NCBI GenBank assembly: GCA_017306015.1
Contig: JAFKJK010000010.1
Span: forward strand, 62,001-126,000
Length of the DNA stretch: 64,000 nt
Direction of reading: 5' to 3'
Origin: Propionibacteriaceae bacterium
GTDB lineage: Bacteria > Actinomycetota > Actinomycetes > Propionibacteriales > Propionibacteriaceae
The notes beneath the pieces were generated by a model, which was not told where the DNA came from, made no database searches, and saw nothing but the letters and a program-made list of their open reading frames with translations. Numbering within the stretch: the first letter of the stretch is position 1; each line of letters starts with the position of its first letter. Shown here one piece after another: positions 24,310 to 33,263 of the stretch. The translations under genes and the position numbers were made by a program.

Positions 24310-24315
24310 TAGGGT
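24310..24315 (+). promoter_or_regulatory. -10 TAGGGT of the CPBP gene
   Basis: Seven nt before GTG 24323; a CTGAGC -35-like hexamer (24286-24291) overlaps the dnaG stop with an 18-nt spacer. Confidence 0.5.
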
Positions 24316-24322
24316 CACTGGG

Positions 24323-24919
24323 GTGGCTGTTGTGGTGTCTGCGGTCATCCAGGCGGCTCTGTTCCTGGTGGTGCCGTTCGTGTGGTGGCTCGCGTCCGCA
24401 CGTCGGGCGATCGGCTTCTTTGCGTGGCTGGGGTGGAAGCGCTTGGTCGTCGCCCGGTGGACGGTGCTGGCGGCCGTCATGGTCGGTGCGTTCCTGTTGT
24501 TGCTCGTGCCAGTGCTGGTGATCCTGCCTCAGGTCGGTTCATCCACCGCGACCTCGCAGTTCCACGGACTCGGGTGGGCTGGGCTACCTGGGGTTGTCGC
24601 CTATGCGTTGCTGCAGACGGCTTTCGCCGAGGAGTCACTGTTCCGGGGGTTCCTGCTCAAGCGCATCGCGGCGGGGCTCGGGTTTCGGCCGGCGAACGCC
24701 ATCCAGGCTTCGTTGTTCGGACTCCTCCACGCGGTTCCGTTCGGTCTGGCAGTGGGTGCGGGCTGGGGTGTGGCGATCGGGTTCCTGACGGGTGCCATAG
24801 GCGCCCTGATGGGGTACGTGAACGAGCGTCTTGCGGGTGGCTCGCTGGTCCCGAGCTGGACGCTTCATGCGGCGGCGAACCTGCTGACCGGATGCCTTGC
24901 CTTGGCGTCCCTGGCCTGA
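24323..24919 (+). CDS. CPBP-family intramembrane glutamic protease
   Basis: 198 aa, five or six membrane helices. The family triad motifs are all present: motif 1 AEESLFRGFLL (EExxxR, tandem Glu), motif 2 SLFGLLHAV (FxxxH) and motif 3 SWTLHAAAN (HxxxN). Related proteins cleave prenylated or membrane substrates, or act in bacteriocin self-protection; no toxin gene is nearby, so the substrate is unknown. GTG start chosen for the TAGGGT box. It is followed by 346 bp without a gene. Confidence 0.87.
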   Translation: MAVVVSAVIQAALFLVVPFVWWLASARRAIGFFAWLGWKRLVVARWTVLAAVMVGAFLLLLVPVLVILPQVGSSTATSQFHGLGWAGLPGVVAYALLQTAFAEESLFRGFLLKRIAAGLGFRPANAIQASLFGLLHAVPFGLAVGAGWGVAIGFLTGAIGALMGYVNERLAGGSLVPSWTLHAAANLLTGCLALASLA

Positions 24920-25009
24920 CCTCGGCATCCACGGCTCGGCCGATCTGCTTGGAGGTGGTGGTCCGGGGCGATGGCGCTGACCCCGCGTCCGATGGCTGGG
25001 TCGGTGCGG

Positions 25010-25157
25010 GGATCCCGGCGTTCGGCGTGACGACGTGGGACTCAGGCTGTCGTCCCGGGACCCCCGGGGCCGCGCTGGCTGGTGGGGTCAGGATCCTGGC
25101 GTTCGCCGGGACGACGGTCGGGTGGTGTCGCCGTCGTCCTGGATGGGTCCCGGGGTG
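25010..25157 (-). repeat. REP-like palindromic elements, two units
   Basis: Within the gene-free stretch 24920-25265. Palindromic blocks GGATCCCGGCGTTCGGCGTG (25010-25029), GTCGTCCCGGGACCCCCGGG (25049-25068), a second GGATCCTGGCGTTCGCCGGG (25091-25110) and a decayed end at 25133-25157. The same family, in the other orientation, occurs at 43.3-43.5 kb. The remainder (24920-25009 and 25158-25253) shows nothing recognisable. Confidence 0.75.
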
Positions 25158-25253
25158 TGAGCCCGTCCCCAGAAGTGGTGTTGTCCGGGTGTTGTCCGGG
25201 GCCCTGCGTCCACAGGCGCGAAATCGCCGGGTGCAGGACGACCCGGCCGGCCT

Positions 25254-25259
25254 CAGGGT
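25254..25259 (+). promoter_or_regulatory. -10 CAGGGT of the sigma-factor gene
   Basis: Six nt (TGGCCC) before ATG 25266. Confidence 0.4.
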
Positions 25260-25265
25260 TGGCCC

Positions 25266-26111
25266 ATGAGAATCGCACCGGACGAGTCCACCGACCTGTT
25301 GACCGCCGACTCCGAGCGCCGGCTGGCCCGCGCGATCGAGGCCGGCGTGCTCGCCGAACACCTGCTGAGCACCGGCGAGCGACCCGTCCCGGCGACCGAG
25401 GCGGAGCTGGCCACGCTCGTCGAGGAGGGACGGCGGTCCTGGCAGCGCTTCCTGCTCGCGAACCTCCGCCTGGTCTGGAAGCTCGCCGGACGGCAGGCGC
25501 GCCGCAGCGGACTGGCGCTGGACGACCTGTTCCAGGAAGGCTTCGTCGCCCTCGCCGGCGCCCTGCAGCGGTTCGACGCGGAACGGGGACGATTCTCCAC
25601 CTACGCCTGCACCCGGGTCGAGCAGCACCTGGGGGACGTCGTCGCCGGCCGTCTCGGGGAGCTGTCGCTGCCGCCGAGCCGGGCGCTGCAGCTGCGGCGA
25701 GCCCGCGCACTCGCGGGCGCGCTGGCCCAGGAGAACGGACGCACCGCGTCGCTGGCCGAGCTCGCAGCCGGCCTCGACCAGACACCGGACTGGACCCGAC
25801 GGCTGATCGGGCACCGCTCCCCGCTCTCCCTGGACGCGGTCGCCGGCCGCCAGCTCGTGGATCGTCGCCAGCCCGACCCGGAGGAGCGGATCTTCGCGGC
25901 GCAACTGCGCCGGCTGCTGGGGCGCCTGCCGTCCGACCAGGCGGAGTTGGTGTGGTTCCGGTACGGCCTCGGCGGAGACCCGCTCTCCCTGACCGAGACA
26001 GCGCTGCGGCTGCGGGTCAGCCCAAGTTCGGCGAAACGCCTCGAACGGGCCGCGCTGGCGGCGCTGCGGGCGATGATCGACGTCCCGGAGCCGGCGAACC
26101 AGACGGGATGA
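25266..26111 (+). CDS. Sigma-70 family RNA polymerase sigma factor (group 2/3 type)
   Basis: 281 aa, larger than ECF factors. A region 1.2-like start (LTADSERRLARAIEAG) is followed by region 2 at residues about 65-125 with LANLRLVWKLAGR, LALDDLFQEGFVALAGAL and RFDAERGRFSTYACTRV; region 3 (GRTASLAELAAGLDQTPDWT, SPLSLDAV); and region 4 with the HTH LSLTETALRLRVSPSSAKRLE near the C-terminus. It would redirect RNA polymerase to a small regulon. No anti-sigma gene lies beside it. The region 2 tail (RVEQHLGDV) departs from the usual W-IR-I pattern, suggesting altered -10 recognition. It ends 4 bp from the convergent ABC permease. Confidence 0.88.
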   Translation: MRIAPDESTDLLTADSERRLARAIEAGVLAEHLLSTGERPVPATEAELATLVEEGRRSWQRFLLANLRLVWKLAGRQARRSGLALDDLFQEGFVALAGALQRFDAERGRFSTYACTRVEQHLGDVVAGRLGELSLPPSRALQLRRARALAGALAQENGRTASLAELAAGLDQTPDWTRRLIGHRSPLSLDAVAGRQLVDRRQPDPEERIFAAQLRRLLGRLPSDQAELVWFRYGLGGDPLSLTETALRLRVSPSSAKRLERAALAALRAMIDVPEPANQTG

Positions 26112-26115
26112 GGCC

Positions 26116-27675
26116 TCAGAACGCCTGCGGAGCAAGCCTGGCCAGCACGGCGGACGGATCGCGTTCGAGCCGGCGTCCCGCTGCCGCTACGGAGATCGCG
26201 GCGAGGACGATCGCCGTCGGCAGCAGGATCACCGCGGTGAGTCCCTGACCCACGGCCTGGGCCAGCGCCACCCAGATCCCGGCGCCCACCGACGCCACGA
26301 AGAAGAAGCCCATGAACCAGCCGAGCACCTTCAGGAACATGCCCTGGCGATGGCCGATCGTGGACTGGTCATTGGGGTTGAGGATGCTGGACTGGGCTCC
26401 GATGCCGATGCCCACGGCGATCACCGCTGCGCCGGCGCAGAATGCCAGCGGGGCCTGGCCGATCTCGCCGGCGAGCAGTGCCTCGACCACCACATAGGCG
26501 GCCAGCAGGGGCAGCAGATACAGCAGCGGGGCAAGCACCTTGCCCCACAACACCCGCGACATCGAGGTCGCCGACAGTGTCAGGTAGCGGAAGCCCGCTC
26601 CGTCGTAGCCGAAGACGTTGAAGCTGCCCACCACGACCGCGAGCGCCGCGAACGCCGCCGCCTGGGCGGGGACGCCGAGGTTGCCGAAGGTGGAGTGGGC
26701 GACCATCATGCCCATCACCGGGGGGATGAGCAGGGTCTGGATGGCCTTGGGGGAGCGGAAGAAGAAGTAGCGCAGCTGCTGCGCGGACGCAGCGGTGGCC
26801 TCGTTCGCCGGCAGCCAGCCCAGGGCTTTCGGCACCAGCGGCAGCGGGTCGCTGACACTGCGGCGGTAGCCGGCGCCCTGGCTGGAGATGTCCCCGCGAA
26901 CGCGGCGGGCCAGCGACCAGGCCCAGACCAGGATCGCGACGGCGAGCATCGCGAGCATCACTGCCATCCGGGCGCCGTAGTCGCTCCAGTCGCCGTCCCG
27001 GGCGGCGATGATCGCCCGGGCGCCGGCGCCGGGCGGCAGCCAGCCGGCGATCTGACCCACCGGGCCGGTCAGCTGTTCGCTGAGCGATTCGATCGTCCCG
27101 CGAACGTGCATCGCGAGGGCGTAGATCACCAGCACGAGGACCGCCGCGCCGAGTGCGGCGATGTCCCGTCCACGCCGGGACCGCAGCGACTCGGCGAGCA
27201 CCGCCTGGGCCGATCGGGAGGTGGCGACGCACATCACGGTGTACACCAGCGAGACGGCGAAGGCGGCCACCCGTGCCTCCGGCGACTCGCCGACGGCCAC
27301 GACCGGTCCGGAGGCGAACAGCATCGTGAAGGTCGCGGTCGGGGCGATCAGCGCGCCCAGCAGCAGGCCGCCGACCTGCTGCCAGGTGGTGAGCGGGAAC
27401 TGCTCCAGCCGGCGCGGGTCGACGGTGCCGTCGGCGAGGGTCGGTTCCAGCAGCGGCCCCATGATCCACGGCAGCGACAAGGTGATGAACGTCCCCAGCA
27501 GCAGGGCGTCGCCCAGGTCCTTCGCGGAGGCGAAGACGGCCGTGCCGGTGCCGGCCACCAGTCCGCCCACGCCGCCCAGCACCCAGCTGGTGGCGTAGTA
27601 CAGCTGGGCGCCCGGGGAGTTGCCGCGCAGCCGGGCGGCGATGCTCAGCCTCAGTCGGACCAGGACGAGAGCCAC
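26116..27675 (-). CDS. ABC-2 type exporter permease, large
   Basis: 519 aa with about twelve hydrophobic segments, twice the usual six-helix ABC-2 permease, so it may supply the whole membrane domain with one chain. GTG 27675 lies inside the ATPase gene (25-nt overlap); the longer frame upstream is a shadow. Starts VALVLVRLRLSIAARLRGN, then LYYATSWVLGGVGGLVAGTG. No binding protein nearby and no substrate clue; export of a lipid, peptide or drug is possible. Confidence 0.75.
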   Translation of the reverse strand: MALVLVRLRLSIAARLRGNSPGAQLYYATSWVLGGVGGLVAGTGTAVFASAKDLGDALLLGTFITLSLPWIMGPLLEPTLADGTVDPRRLEQFPLTTWQQVGGLLLGALIAPTATFTMLFASGPVVAVGESPEARVAAFAVSLVYTVMCVATSRSAQAVLAESLRSRRGRDIAALGAAVLVLVIYALAMHVRGTIESLSEQLTGPVGQIAGWLPPGAGARAIIAARDGDWSDYGARMAVMLAMLAVAILVWAWSLARRVRGDISSQGAGYRRSVSDPLPLVPKALGWLPANEATAASAQQLRYFFFRSPKAIQTLLIPPVMGMMVAHSTFGNLGVPAQAAAFAALAVVVGSFNVFGYDGAGFRYLTLSATSMSRVLWGKVLAPLLYLLPLLAAYVVVEALLAGEIGQAPLAFCAGAAVIAVGIGIGAQSSILNPNDQSTIGHRQGMFLKVLGWFMGFFFVASVGAGIWVALAQAVGQGLTAVILLPTAIVLAAISVAAAGRRLERDPSAVLARLAPQAF

Positions 27676-28415
27676 GCCAGCTCGCCTTCCTCGAGGTCCC
27701 GCCCGCCGACGAGCTGGACGAAGGCGTCCTGCAGGTTGCCGCCACCGGAGACCTCGCTGACCGGGCCCTCGGCCAGCACCCGTCCGGACGCGATCACGAC
27801 CACCCGGTCGCACAGCCGCTGCACGACGTCCATCACGTGGCTGGCGAAGACCACCGTCCCGCCACCGGAGCGGAAGCGCTGCAGGAGGTCCTCGATCACC
27901 TGGGCGTTCACCGGGTCGAGCGCCCCGAACGGCTCGTCGAGCACCAGGACCCTCGGGTTGTGGAGCAGGGCGACACCGAGACCGATCCGCTTCACCATGC
28001 CGAGCGAGAAGTCGGCGATCAGCCGGTTGCGCGAGTCCTCAAGGTCGAGGACGCGCAGCAGTTCGGTCGAGCGGGCGACGATCGCCTCCGGCGGCATCCG
28101 GTGCAGCATGCCGGCGTACTGGAGCATCTCGGGGGCGGTGAGCCGGTCGAACAGGACGGGATTGTCGGGGACGAAACCGAGGACGGACTTCGCCAGCCGC
28201 GGGTTCGGCCACACCTGGACGCCGCCGACCTCGGCGCTGCCGGCGTCGGGACGCAGCAGTCCGGTGAGCATCCGCAGGGTCGTGGACTTGCCGGCGCCGT
28301 TCGGTCCGGCGATGCCGTAGAAGCTCCCGCGGGGGATCCGCAGATCGATGCCGTCGACCGCGCGGACGTCGCCGAAGTCCTTCACCAGGCCCTTCGCCTG
28401 GACCGCGTCCGCCAC
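27651..28415 (-). CDS. ABC-type exporter ATP-binding protein
   Basis: 254-aa ATPase. Walker A GPNGAGKSTTLRML, Q-loop region GFVPDNPVLFDRL, Walker B VLVLDEPFGALDP and switch His FASHVMDVV. The signature is FSLGMVKRIGL instead of LSGGQ, a variant known in ABC-2 ATPases whose family shows SxGMxxR. The C-terminus has an acidic EEGELAWLSSW tail that overlaps the permease start, implying coupled translation. GTG start 28415 has GGAGGAG 5-6 nt upstream. Confidence 0.9.
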   Translation of the reverse strand: MADAVQAKGLVKDFGDVRAVDGIDLRIPRGSFYGIAGPNGAGKSTTLRMLTGLLRPDAGSAEVGGVQVWPNPRLAKSVLGFVPDNPVLFDRLTAPEMLQYAGMLHRMPPEAIVARSTELLRVLDLEDSRNRLIADFSLGMVKRIGLGVALLHNPRVLVLDEPFGALDPVNAQVIEDLLQRFRSGGGTVVFASHVMDVVQRLCDRVVVIASGRVLAEGPVSEVSGGGNLQDAFVQLVGGRDLEEGELAWLSSWSD

Positions 28416-28481
28416 CCTGACTCCTCCCGCGAACTGCCCCGGGGAGTCAGCCTAATGGTTCGGATCGGGCGCGACCGGAGT

Positions 28482-28497
28482 CCGCGAATTCTCGCGG
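28482..28497 (-). terminator. Hairpin after the subtilase gene
   Basis: CCGCGA-ATTC-TCGCGG, 6-bp perfect stem, about 35 nt past the stop; no U-tract. Confidence 0.35.
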
Positions 28498-28531
28498 CCG
28501 GGAATCCTCTGCCCGCCGAACAAGTCGGTGT

Positions 28532-31500
28532 TCAGCGCTTGATCTTGTGCGCGGAGGAATAGGCGGAGGTGGTCTGGTAGCCGGTAGCGGACACGGTCAC
28601 CTTGACCTTGATCTTCTTGCCCCGATCGGACTTGGTCAGCTTGTACGTGGACTTGGTCGCCTTCTTGATCTTCTTGCTGCCGCGGTACCACTGGTAGGTG
28701 GCCTTCGACGGGGTCACCGGAGACCAGCTGCCGATGCTGGCCTTGAGCTTCTTCTTCACCTTGTAGGTGCCCGTGGCGGCCGGCGGCCTCATCAGGCTCA
28801 GGTAGCCCTTGGCGGTGACCTTGATCGGGTTCGAGGTGCGGGAGCTGGCACCGATCGCGGCGGCGACCCGCACCTGGATCGTCGTGCCGTAGTCGGCCCC
28901 GGAGAGCTGGTACCACTGGCTGGTCGCCCCGCCGATGGGACTTCCGTTGCGCAGCCACTGGTAGCTCAGGCTGGAGTAGCTCACCGTGGCCGACGCGCTC
29001 AGTGCGGCGCCCACCTGGGCGGTGCTGCCCGCCTCGCCGGCGCCGGAGAGGACCCGCAGCGACAGCTCGGTGCTGACCGCGTCCGCCACGGCGACCGGGG
29101 TGTTGTCGCGGGCGGCGGCCACGGCACGCCCCGCGTTCACGATCCCGGAGCCGCACACGGCTGTTGGGCAGCTGTCGGTCAGCGGGGTGGACGTGCCGCG
29201 GATCAGTTGGGCGATCCTCGCAGGGCTCAGGTCCCGGTTCACCGCCTTCAGCAGCGCGGCCACCCCAGCGACGTGCGGAGCGGCCATCGACGTGCCCGAC
29301 TTCGCCTGGAGGCCGTCGCCGTTGATGGTCGAGATCACGCCCCGGTTGCAGTCGAGTCCGCAGGTGCTCATGCTGTCGCCGGAGCCGCCCGGGGCTGCCA
29401 CCAGCCAGGCCGAGGTGGTCGCCGCGGTTCCCCAGTTGCTGTACGAAGCCCTCGCGCCGCTCGCCGTGCTGGCGGTCACCACGATCACGTTGGCGCAGTT
29501 CGCCGGGCTGGACGTCGCGATGGACGCGTCGGAGTTGCCTGCCGCAGCCACGACGACGACCCCTCGCGCGACAGCGTCGTTGATCGCCTGCTGGAGGGTG
29601 CTCGGGCACGTCGCGCCGTCCGACCCCTTGGTGGCCAACGACAGGTTGAGCACGTCAACAGGGTTCCGGTTCAGCGGCAGGTTCCCCACCTGGTAGCCGG
29701 CGCCCCAGTTGATCGCCTCGATGACGGCCTCCATGGTTCCGGCAGTGGAGTTCATGGCGCGCAGTGGCTCGAGCTGGACGGCCGGCGCCACCCCGACGGG
29801 CTTCCAGTAGCCCCCACCGTCGGCGCCCAGGATGCCGGCGACGTGGGTGCCGTGCGAGGTGGCTTCCGAATCCGTCGGGTTGTCGTCGCCGTCGAGGAAG
29901 TCGTAGCCGGGGAGGACGGTGCCGACGACGTTCGTGCCGTTGTTGACCGTGGTGTCGGGCTGGCCGGACTCGGGCGTCCCGCCTTCGGAGGTCGAGGCGC
30001 CACCGACGACACCGCCGCCGGAGGAACTGGCGGCCGCGACCACGCGCTGGCTGTCCGGGCTCGTGGCCGAGCCCTCCGTGCTGGCGGACCCCGTCCCGGG
30101 ATCGGGCGTCGGTTCGCTCGAGGACGCATCTGTCGACGGGTCGCTCGACGGCTCGCCGGTGGGTGGTTCCGTCGAGGGTTCACCGGTGGACGGCTCGCTC
30201 GGCGGGTCGGTGGCCGGCGGTTCGGTCGGTGGTTCGGTTGTGGGCGGCTCAGTGACCGGGGGTTCGGTCGCGGGCGGCTCGGTCGGCTCGACCGGGACGG
30301 AGGCGGTACCCGGCTCGGAACGGTTGCCGGCGGCATCGGTGGCCCGCGCGGTCACGTCCGAGCCGGGGGCGGCGGCCGGGTCGAGCACGAGCGTCCACGA
30401 GCCGTCCTCGGAGTCGGCGAGCACCGGTCCTGCGGTGTGTTCGGCCTCGTCGGCGTCCTGATAGGTCACGGTCACCGACGAGCCCGGCTCGGCTGTCCCG
30501 GCGGCCTCGGCCGCGGTGACGGAGTCGATCTTCGGGGCGTCGGGAGCGGTGGTGTCCACAACGAGTCCGACAGCGGCGGACCAGTTGCCGGCGGCGTCGA
30601 TGACGACGACGCTGAGCGAGTCGTCGTCCTCGGTCAGGGCCGGGGTGGGGGTGAACGTCCAGGCGCCGCCACCGTTGTCGGACCACGAGCCGGGCACGTC
30701 GGCACCATCGGCGTCGATCAGGGACGGCGTGGCGCCGGTCTCCACACCAGTGACCTCCACCGTCCGCCCGTTGCTCGGCGCCACGGCCGGCGCACTCGGT
30801 GCGGTCGCGTCGACCTCGACGACGGTGGGCTCGGAGGTGTTCCCGGCTGCGTCGGTCGCGGTCGCCCGGAGCTCGGACCCGTCCTTGGCGGACGGTCGCA
30901 GGTAGGTCGTCCAGGTGCCGTCGTCCGCGACGGTAGTGGTAGCCGTGCGGGCACTGCCCCTGCGGGACTCGTAGCTGATCGTGATCGTCACTCCCGGCTC
31001 GGCCGTCCCGTTGACCCGCTGGCCCCTGGTCGGCTTCACCTCCGGCTTGTCCGGTGCCGTGGTGTCGATCGTGACTGGCGAAGGCTGCGAGGCGTTCCCG
31101 GCCGGGTCGGTCACGACCACGCTGACCGCGTCGTCCTCGGTGAGGGGCGTGGCCGGGGTGAAGACCCACGTGCCGCCGCCCTTGTCGGCCCAGTCTCCGT
31201 CCACGTCCTTGCCATCGGCGCCCAGCAGCGACGGCTTCGCGTCCGTCTCCACCCCGGAGACCCTGACGGTCCGGCCGTTGCTGGGTGCCACTGTCGGTGC
31301 TCGCGGAGGAGTGGTGTCGACCTTCACCGGGGTCGGGTCCGAGGCGTTGCCGACCGAGTCGGTCAGGACGACGCCGACGTGATCGGCCTCGGTGAGCGCG
31401 GTGGCGGGCGTGAACGTCCACTTCCCGTCCGTCTTGTCGGCCCAGTCGCCGGGCACCGTCCGGCCGGCTGCGTCGACCAGGGTCGGCGTGGCGCCGGCTT

Positions 31501-32893
31501 CCACCCCCGAGATCCGGACGGTCTCGCCGTTGCTGGGCGCCACGGTCGGTGCTGCCGGGGGAGTGGTGTCGATCGTCACCGGCGCGGGGTCGGAGGTGTT
31601 GCCGGCCGCATCGGTCAGCACGACGCCGACATGGTCGTCCTCGGTGAGCCGGCTGGCCGCGGTGAAGACCCAGTCGCCGCCGTCGTGATCCGCCCAGTCA
31701 CCGGCCACCGGCCGTCCGTCGGCGTCGAGCAGGGCGGGAGTGGCGCCGGCCTCCGCGCCGGAGATCGCCACGGTCCGGCCGTTGCTCCGCGCGACGGTCG
31801 GCGGGACGGGAGCGACCGCGTCGATGACGAGGTCCGCCGACTTCTCCGAGACGTTGCCGGCGGTGTCGGTGGCGACGGCCGTGACGATGTCGCCGTCGGC
31901 GAGCTCGACGGACGGTACGACCGACCAGGTGCCGTCGGCGGCTGCCGTGATGGTCTGGGTCTCGGCGACGTTGCCGCCCGCGTGGTGGTAGGTCAGGGCG
32001 ACCGTTGCGCCCGGCTCGGCCGTGCCTTTGATCAGCGTCCCGTTGCTCGGCGCCATCGTCGGGGCCGGGGTGGACGCGTCGCCGACCACGACCTTCACGA
32101 TGGAGGTGCGGCCGAGGGCGTCGGTGGCGGTGACAGTCAGTACGTCGTTGTCGGCCGGCCGCGGCTTCAGCGGGGTGCAGGTGAACGCGCCGGTCGAGCT
32201 CGCGGTCGTGGTGCACAGCGGATCGGTGTGGCCGGGTGCTGTGACGGTCACGCCCACCCCGGCTGCGGTCGTCCCGACGACGGCCTGGCCGTTGATCCCG
32301 GTGTCCTTGACCGGACGGGTGACCTTGGTCATCGTCGTCGCCGGCAGCGCGGAGTTGGCCGCGATCCCGGTGTCGACGACGCCGACGACGACGCCCTTCC
32401 CGGTGCTGGTGGGCCACGCGGCCTGCGCGTTCACGCCGTACCCGGCGGAGAGGTTCCACTCGTAGTCCTGGATCGTGCTGCCCGCGGGCTCGAAGACGAG
32501 CGAACGGTCGGCGGCTTCCACGCCGGCCTGGCGGGCAGCGGCTTTCGCGACCCTGTTCGCGGTGCTCGCGCCGAGGTCGGCGTCCAGGGTGACGGCTACG
32601 GTGTCGGTGCCGATCAGCCGGGCCTTGGCCACCTGGGCTCCGGAGATGCCGACCAGGGCGTTGCGGACGGCCGACGCGCCGGCCGTCAGGGGATCGACGG
32701 AACCGGCGGCGAGCCGGACGATGATGGTGTCGGTGTCGGTGACGGCGTTGCCGCCGGCCGCAGCCTCGGCCCCGGCGGCGATCGGCGCCACGGCGGGCAC
32801 GGGCGAGAGCGGAACGGCTCCGGACGCGATCAAGCACACTGGGAGCACGGCGGCGCCCAGCGTGAGTGATCCGGCCAGGAGAGCGCGCTTCAC
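28532..32893 (-). CDS. Giant secreted subtilase with Ig-like array inserted in the catalytic domain
   Basis: 1453 aa from GTG 32893 (AGAAAGGG upstream). Signal peptide VKRALLAGSLTLGAAVLPVC. Catalytic S8 motifs: Asp174 in VVGVVDTGI, His1014 in SHGTHVAGI, Ser1202 in SGTSMAAPH. Asp and His are normally 30-40 residues apart; here 840. The insertion, from about residue 182, holds a first Ig-like domain, seven repeats of roughly 80 residues (two subtypes: GTAEPG and APSNGRTV), and a TEPP/Ser-rich linker (about 864-944). The fold resumes at LPGYDFLDGDDNPTD. Two Ig-like YQWLR/YQWYR modules close the C-terminus, ending in a Lys-rich tail; there is no LPXTG sorting motif or C-terminal anchor. It probably degrades or binds extracellular polymers; the array may hold the enzyme at a surface. 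Confidence 0.9.
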   Translation of the reverse strand: MKRALLAGSLTLGAAVLPVCLIASGAVPLSPVPAVAPIAAGAEAAAGGNAVTDTDTIIVRLAAGSVDPLTAGASAVRNALVGISGAQVAKARLIGTDTVAVTLDADLGASTANRVAKAAARQAGVEAADRSLVFEPAGSTIQDYEWNLSAGYGVNAQAAWPTSTGKGVVVGVVDTGIAANSALPATTMTKVTRPVKDTGINGQAVVGTTAAGVGVTVTAPGHTDPLCTTTASSTGAFTCTPLKPRPADNDVLTVTATDALGRTSIVKVVVGDASTPAPTMAPSNGTLIKGTAEPGATVALTYHHAGGNVAETQTITAAADGTWSVVPSVELADGDIVTAVATDTAGNVSEKSADLVIDAVAPVPPTVARSNGRTVAISGAEAGATPALLDADGRPVAGDWADHDGGDWVFTAASRLTEDDHVGVVLTDAAGNTSDPAPVTIDTTPPAAPTVAPSNGETVRISGVEAGATPTLVDAAGRTVPGDWADKTDGKWTFTPATALTEADHVGVVLTDSVGNASDPTPVKVDTTPPRAPTVAPSNGRTVRVSGVETDAKPSLLGADGKDVDGDWADKGGGTWVFTPATPLTEDDAVSVVVTDPAGNASQPSPVTIDTTAPDKPEVKPTRGQRVNGTAEPGVTITISYESRRGSARTATTTVADDGTWTTYLRPSAKDGSELRATATDAAGNTSEPTVVEVDATAPSAPAVAPSNGRTVEVTGVETGATPSLIDADGADVPGSWSDNGGGAWTFTPTPALTEDDDSLSVVVIDAAGNWSAAVGLVVDTTAPDAPKIDSVTAAEAAGTAEPGSSVTVTYQDADEAEHTAGPVLADSEDGSWTLVLDPAAAPGSDVTARATDAAGNRSEPGTASVPVEPTEPPATEPPVTEPPTTEPPTEPPATDPPSEPSTGEPSTEPPTGEPSSDPSTDASSSEPTPDPGTGSASTEGSATSPDSQRVVAAASSSGGGVVGGASTSEGGTPESGQPDTTVNNGTNVVGTVLPGYDFLDGDDNPTDSEATSHGTHVAGILGADGGGYWKPVGVAPAVQLEPLRAMNSTAGTMEAVIEAINWGAGYQVGNLPLNRNPVDVLNLSLATKGSDGATCPSTLQQAINDAVARGVVVVAAAGNSDASIATSSPANCANVIVVTASTASGARASYSNWGTAATTSAWLVAAPGGSGDSMSTCGLDCNRGVISTINGDGLQAKSGTSMAAPHVAGVAALLKAVNRDLSPARIAQLIRGTSTPLTDSCPTAVCGSGIVNAGRAVAAARDNTPVAVADAVSTELSLRVLSGAGEAGSTAQVGAALSASATVSYSSLSYQWLRNGSPIGGATSQWYQLSGADYGTTIQVRVAAAIGASSRTSNPIKVTAKGYLSLMRPPAATGTYKVKKKLKASIGSWSPVTPSKATYQWYRGSKKIKKATKSTYKLTKSDRGKKIKVKVTVSATGYQTTSAYSSAHKIKR

Positions 32894-32984
32894 CGCGACC
32901 CTTTCTGGAGGCGTTCGCTGAGTCCACTCATTGTCACACAGCGGCACAACCACCGCTGGGGAACCGGAGAATGACGCCAGAGGT

Positions 32985-33001
32985 CTCAGGGGTGACCTGA
33001 G
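32985..33001 (-). terminator. Hairpin downstream of the Flp pilin gene
   Basis: CTCAGG-GGTGA-CCTGAG, 6-bp perfect stem, 22 nt past the pilin stop and upstream of the subtilase. Confidence 0.35.
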
Positions 33002-33022
33002 GGCCGGCTCCGGCGGGGACGC

Positions 33023-33199
33023 TCAGAGCGCGATGACGATCCGGTTGAACATGGAACTCAGGTTGCCGCCGAGCACCGTGACGGTGGAGATGATCACGGC
33101 GGCGATCAGGGCGACCATGACGCCGTACTCGATCGCCGTTGCGCCGCGCTCGCGGGCGGCGACGACGTTGCCGACGAGTCGGGCTGGCAGGTACCGCAT
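33023..33199 (-). CDS. Flp/Fap-type pilin
   Basis: 58-aa type IVb pilin precursor. Basic leader MRYLPARLVGNVVAARERG, prepilin-peptidase site G|ATAIEYG with the conserved Glu5 and Tyr6 of the Flp family, then the hydrophobic helix VMVALIAAVIISTVTVLGG and a short tail. ATG 33199 has GAGGAG 5-6 nt upstream; the longer frame to 33238 adds non-homologous residues. None of the tad secretion genes (cpaF, tadB/C, prepilin peptidase) is in the window, so assembly must use genes elsewhere. Confidence 0.88.
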   Translation of the reverse strand: MRYLPARLVGNVVAARERGATAIEYGVMVALIAAVIISTVTVLGGNLSSMFNRIVIAL

Positions 33200-33235
33200 G
33201 ACACTCCTCGAGGTGCTAAGGCTTGACACAGAAAT

Positions 33236-33263
33236 CATTGCGAATGGCCGTGAGTGATGTCAA
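33236..33263 (-). promoter_or_regulatory. Possible promoter of the Flp pilin gene
   Basis: TTGACA (33263-33258), 17-nt spacer, weak -10 CAATGA. Would give a leader of about 35 nt carrying the ribosome-binding site. Confidence 0.4.

Noticed and set aside
28547..32869. 1440-codon open frame on the plus strand opposite the subtilase
   Set aside because: Gly/Arg-rich low-complexity translation, no motif; antisense shadow of a GC-rich gene with clear S8 motifs.
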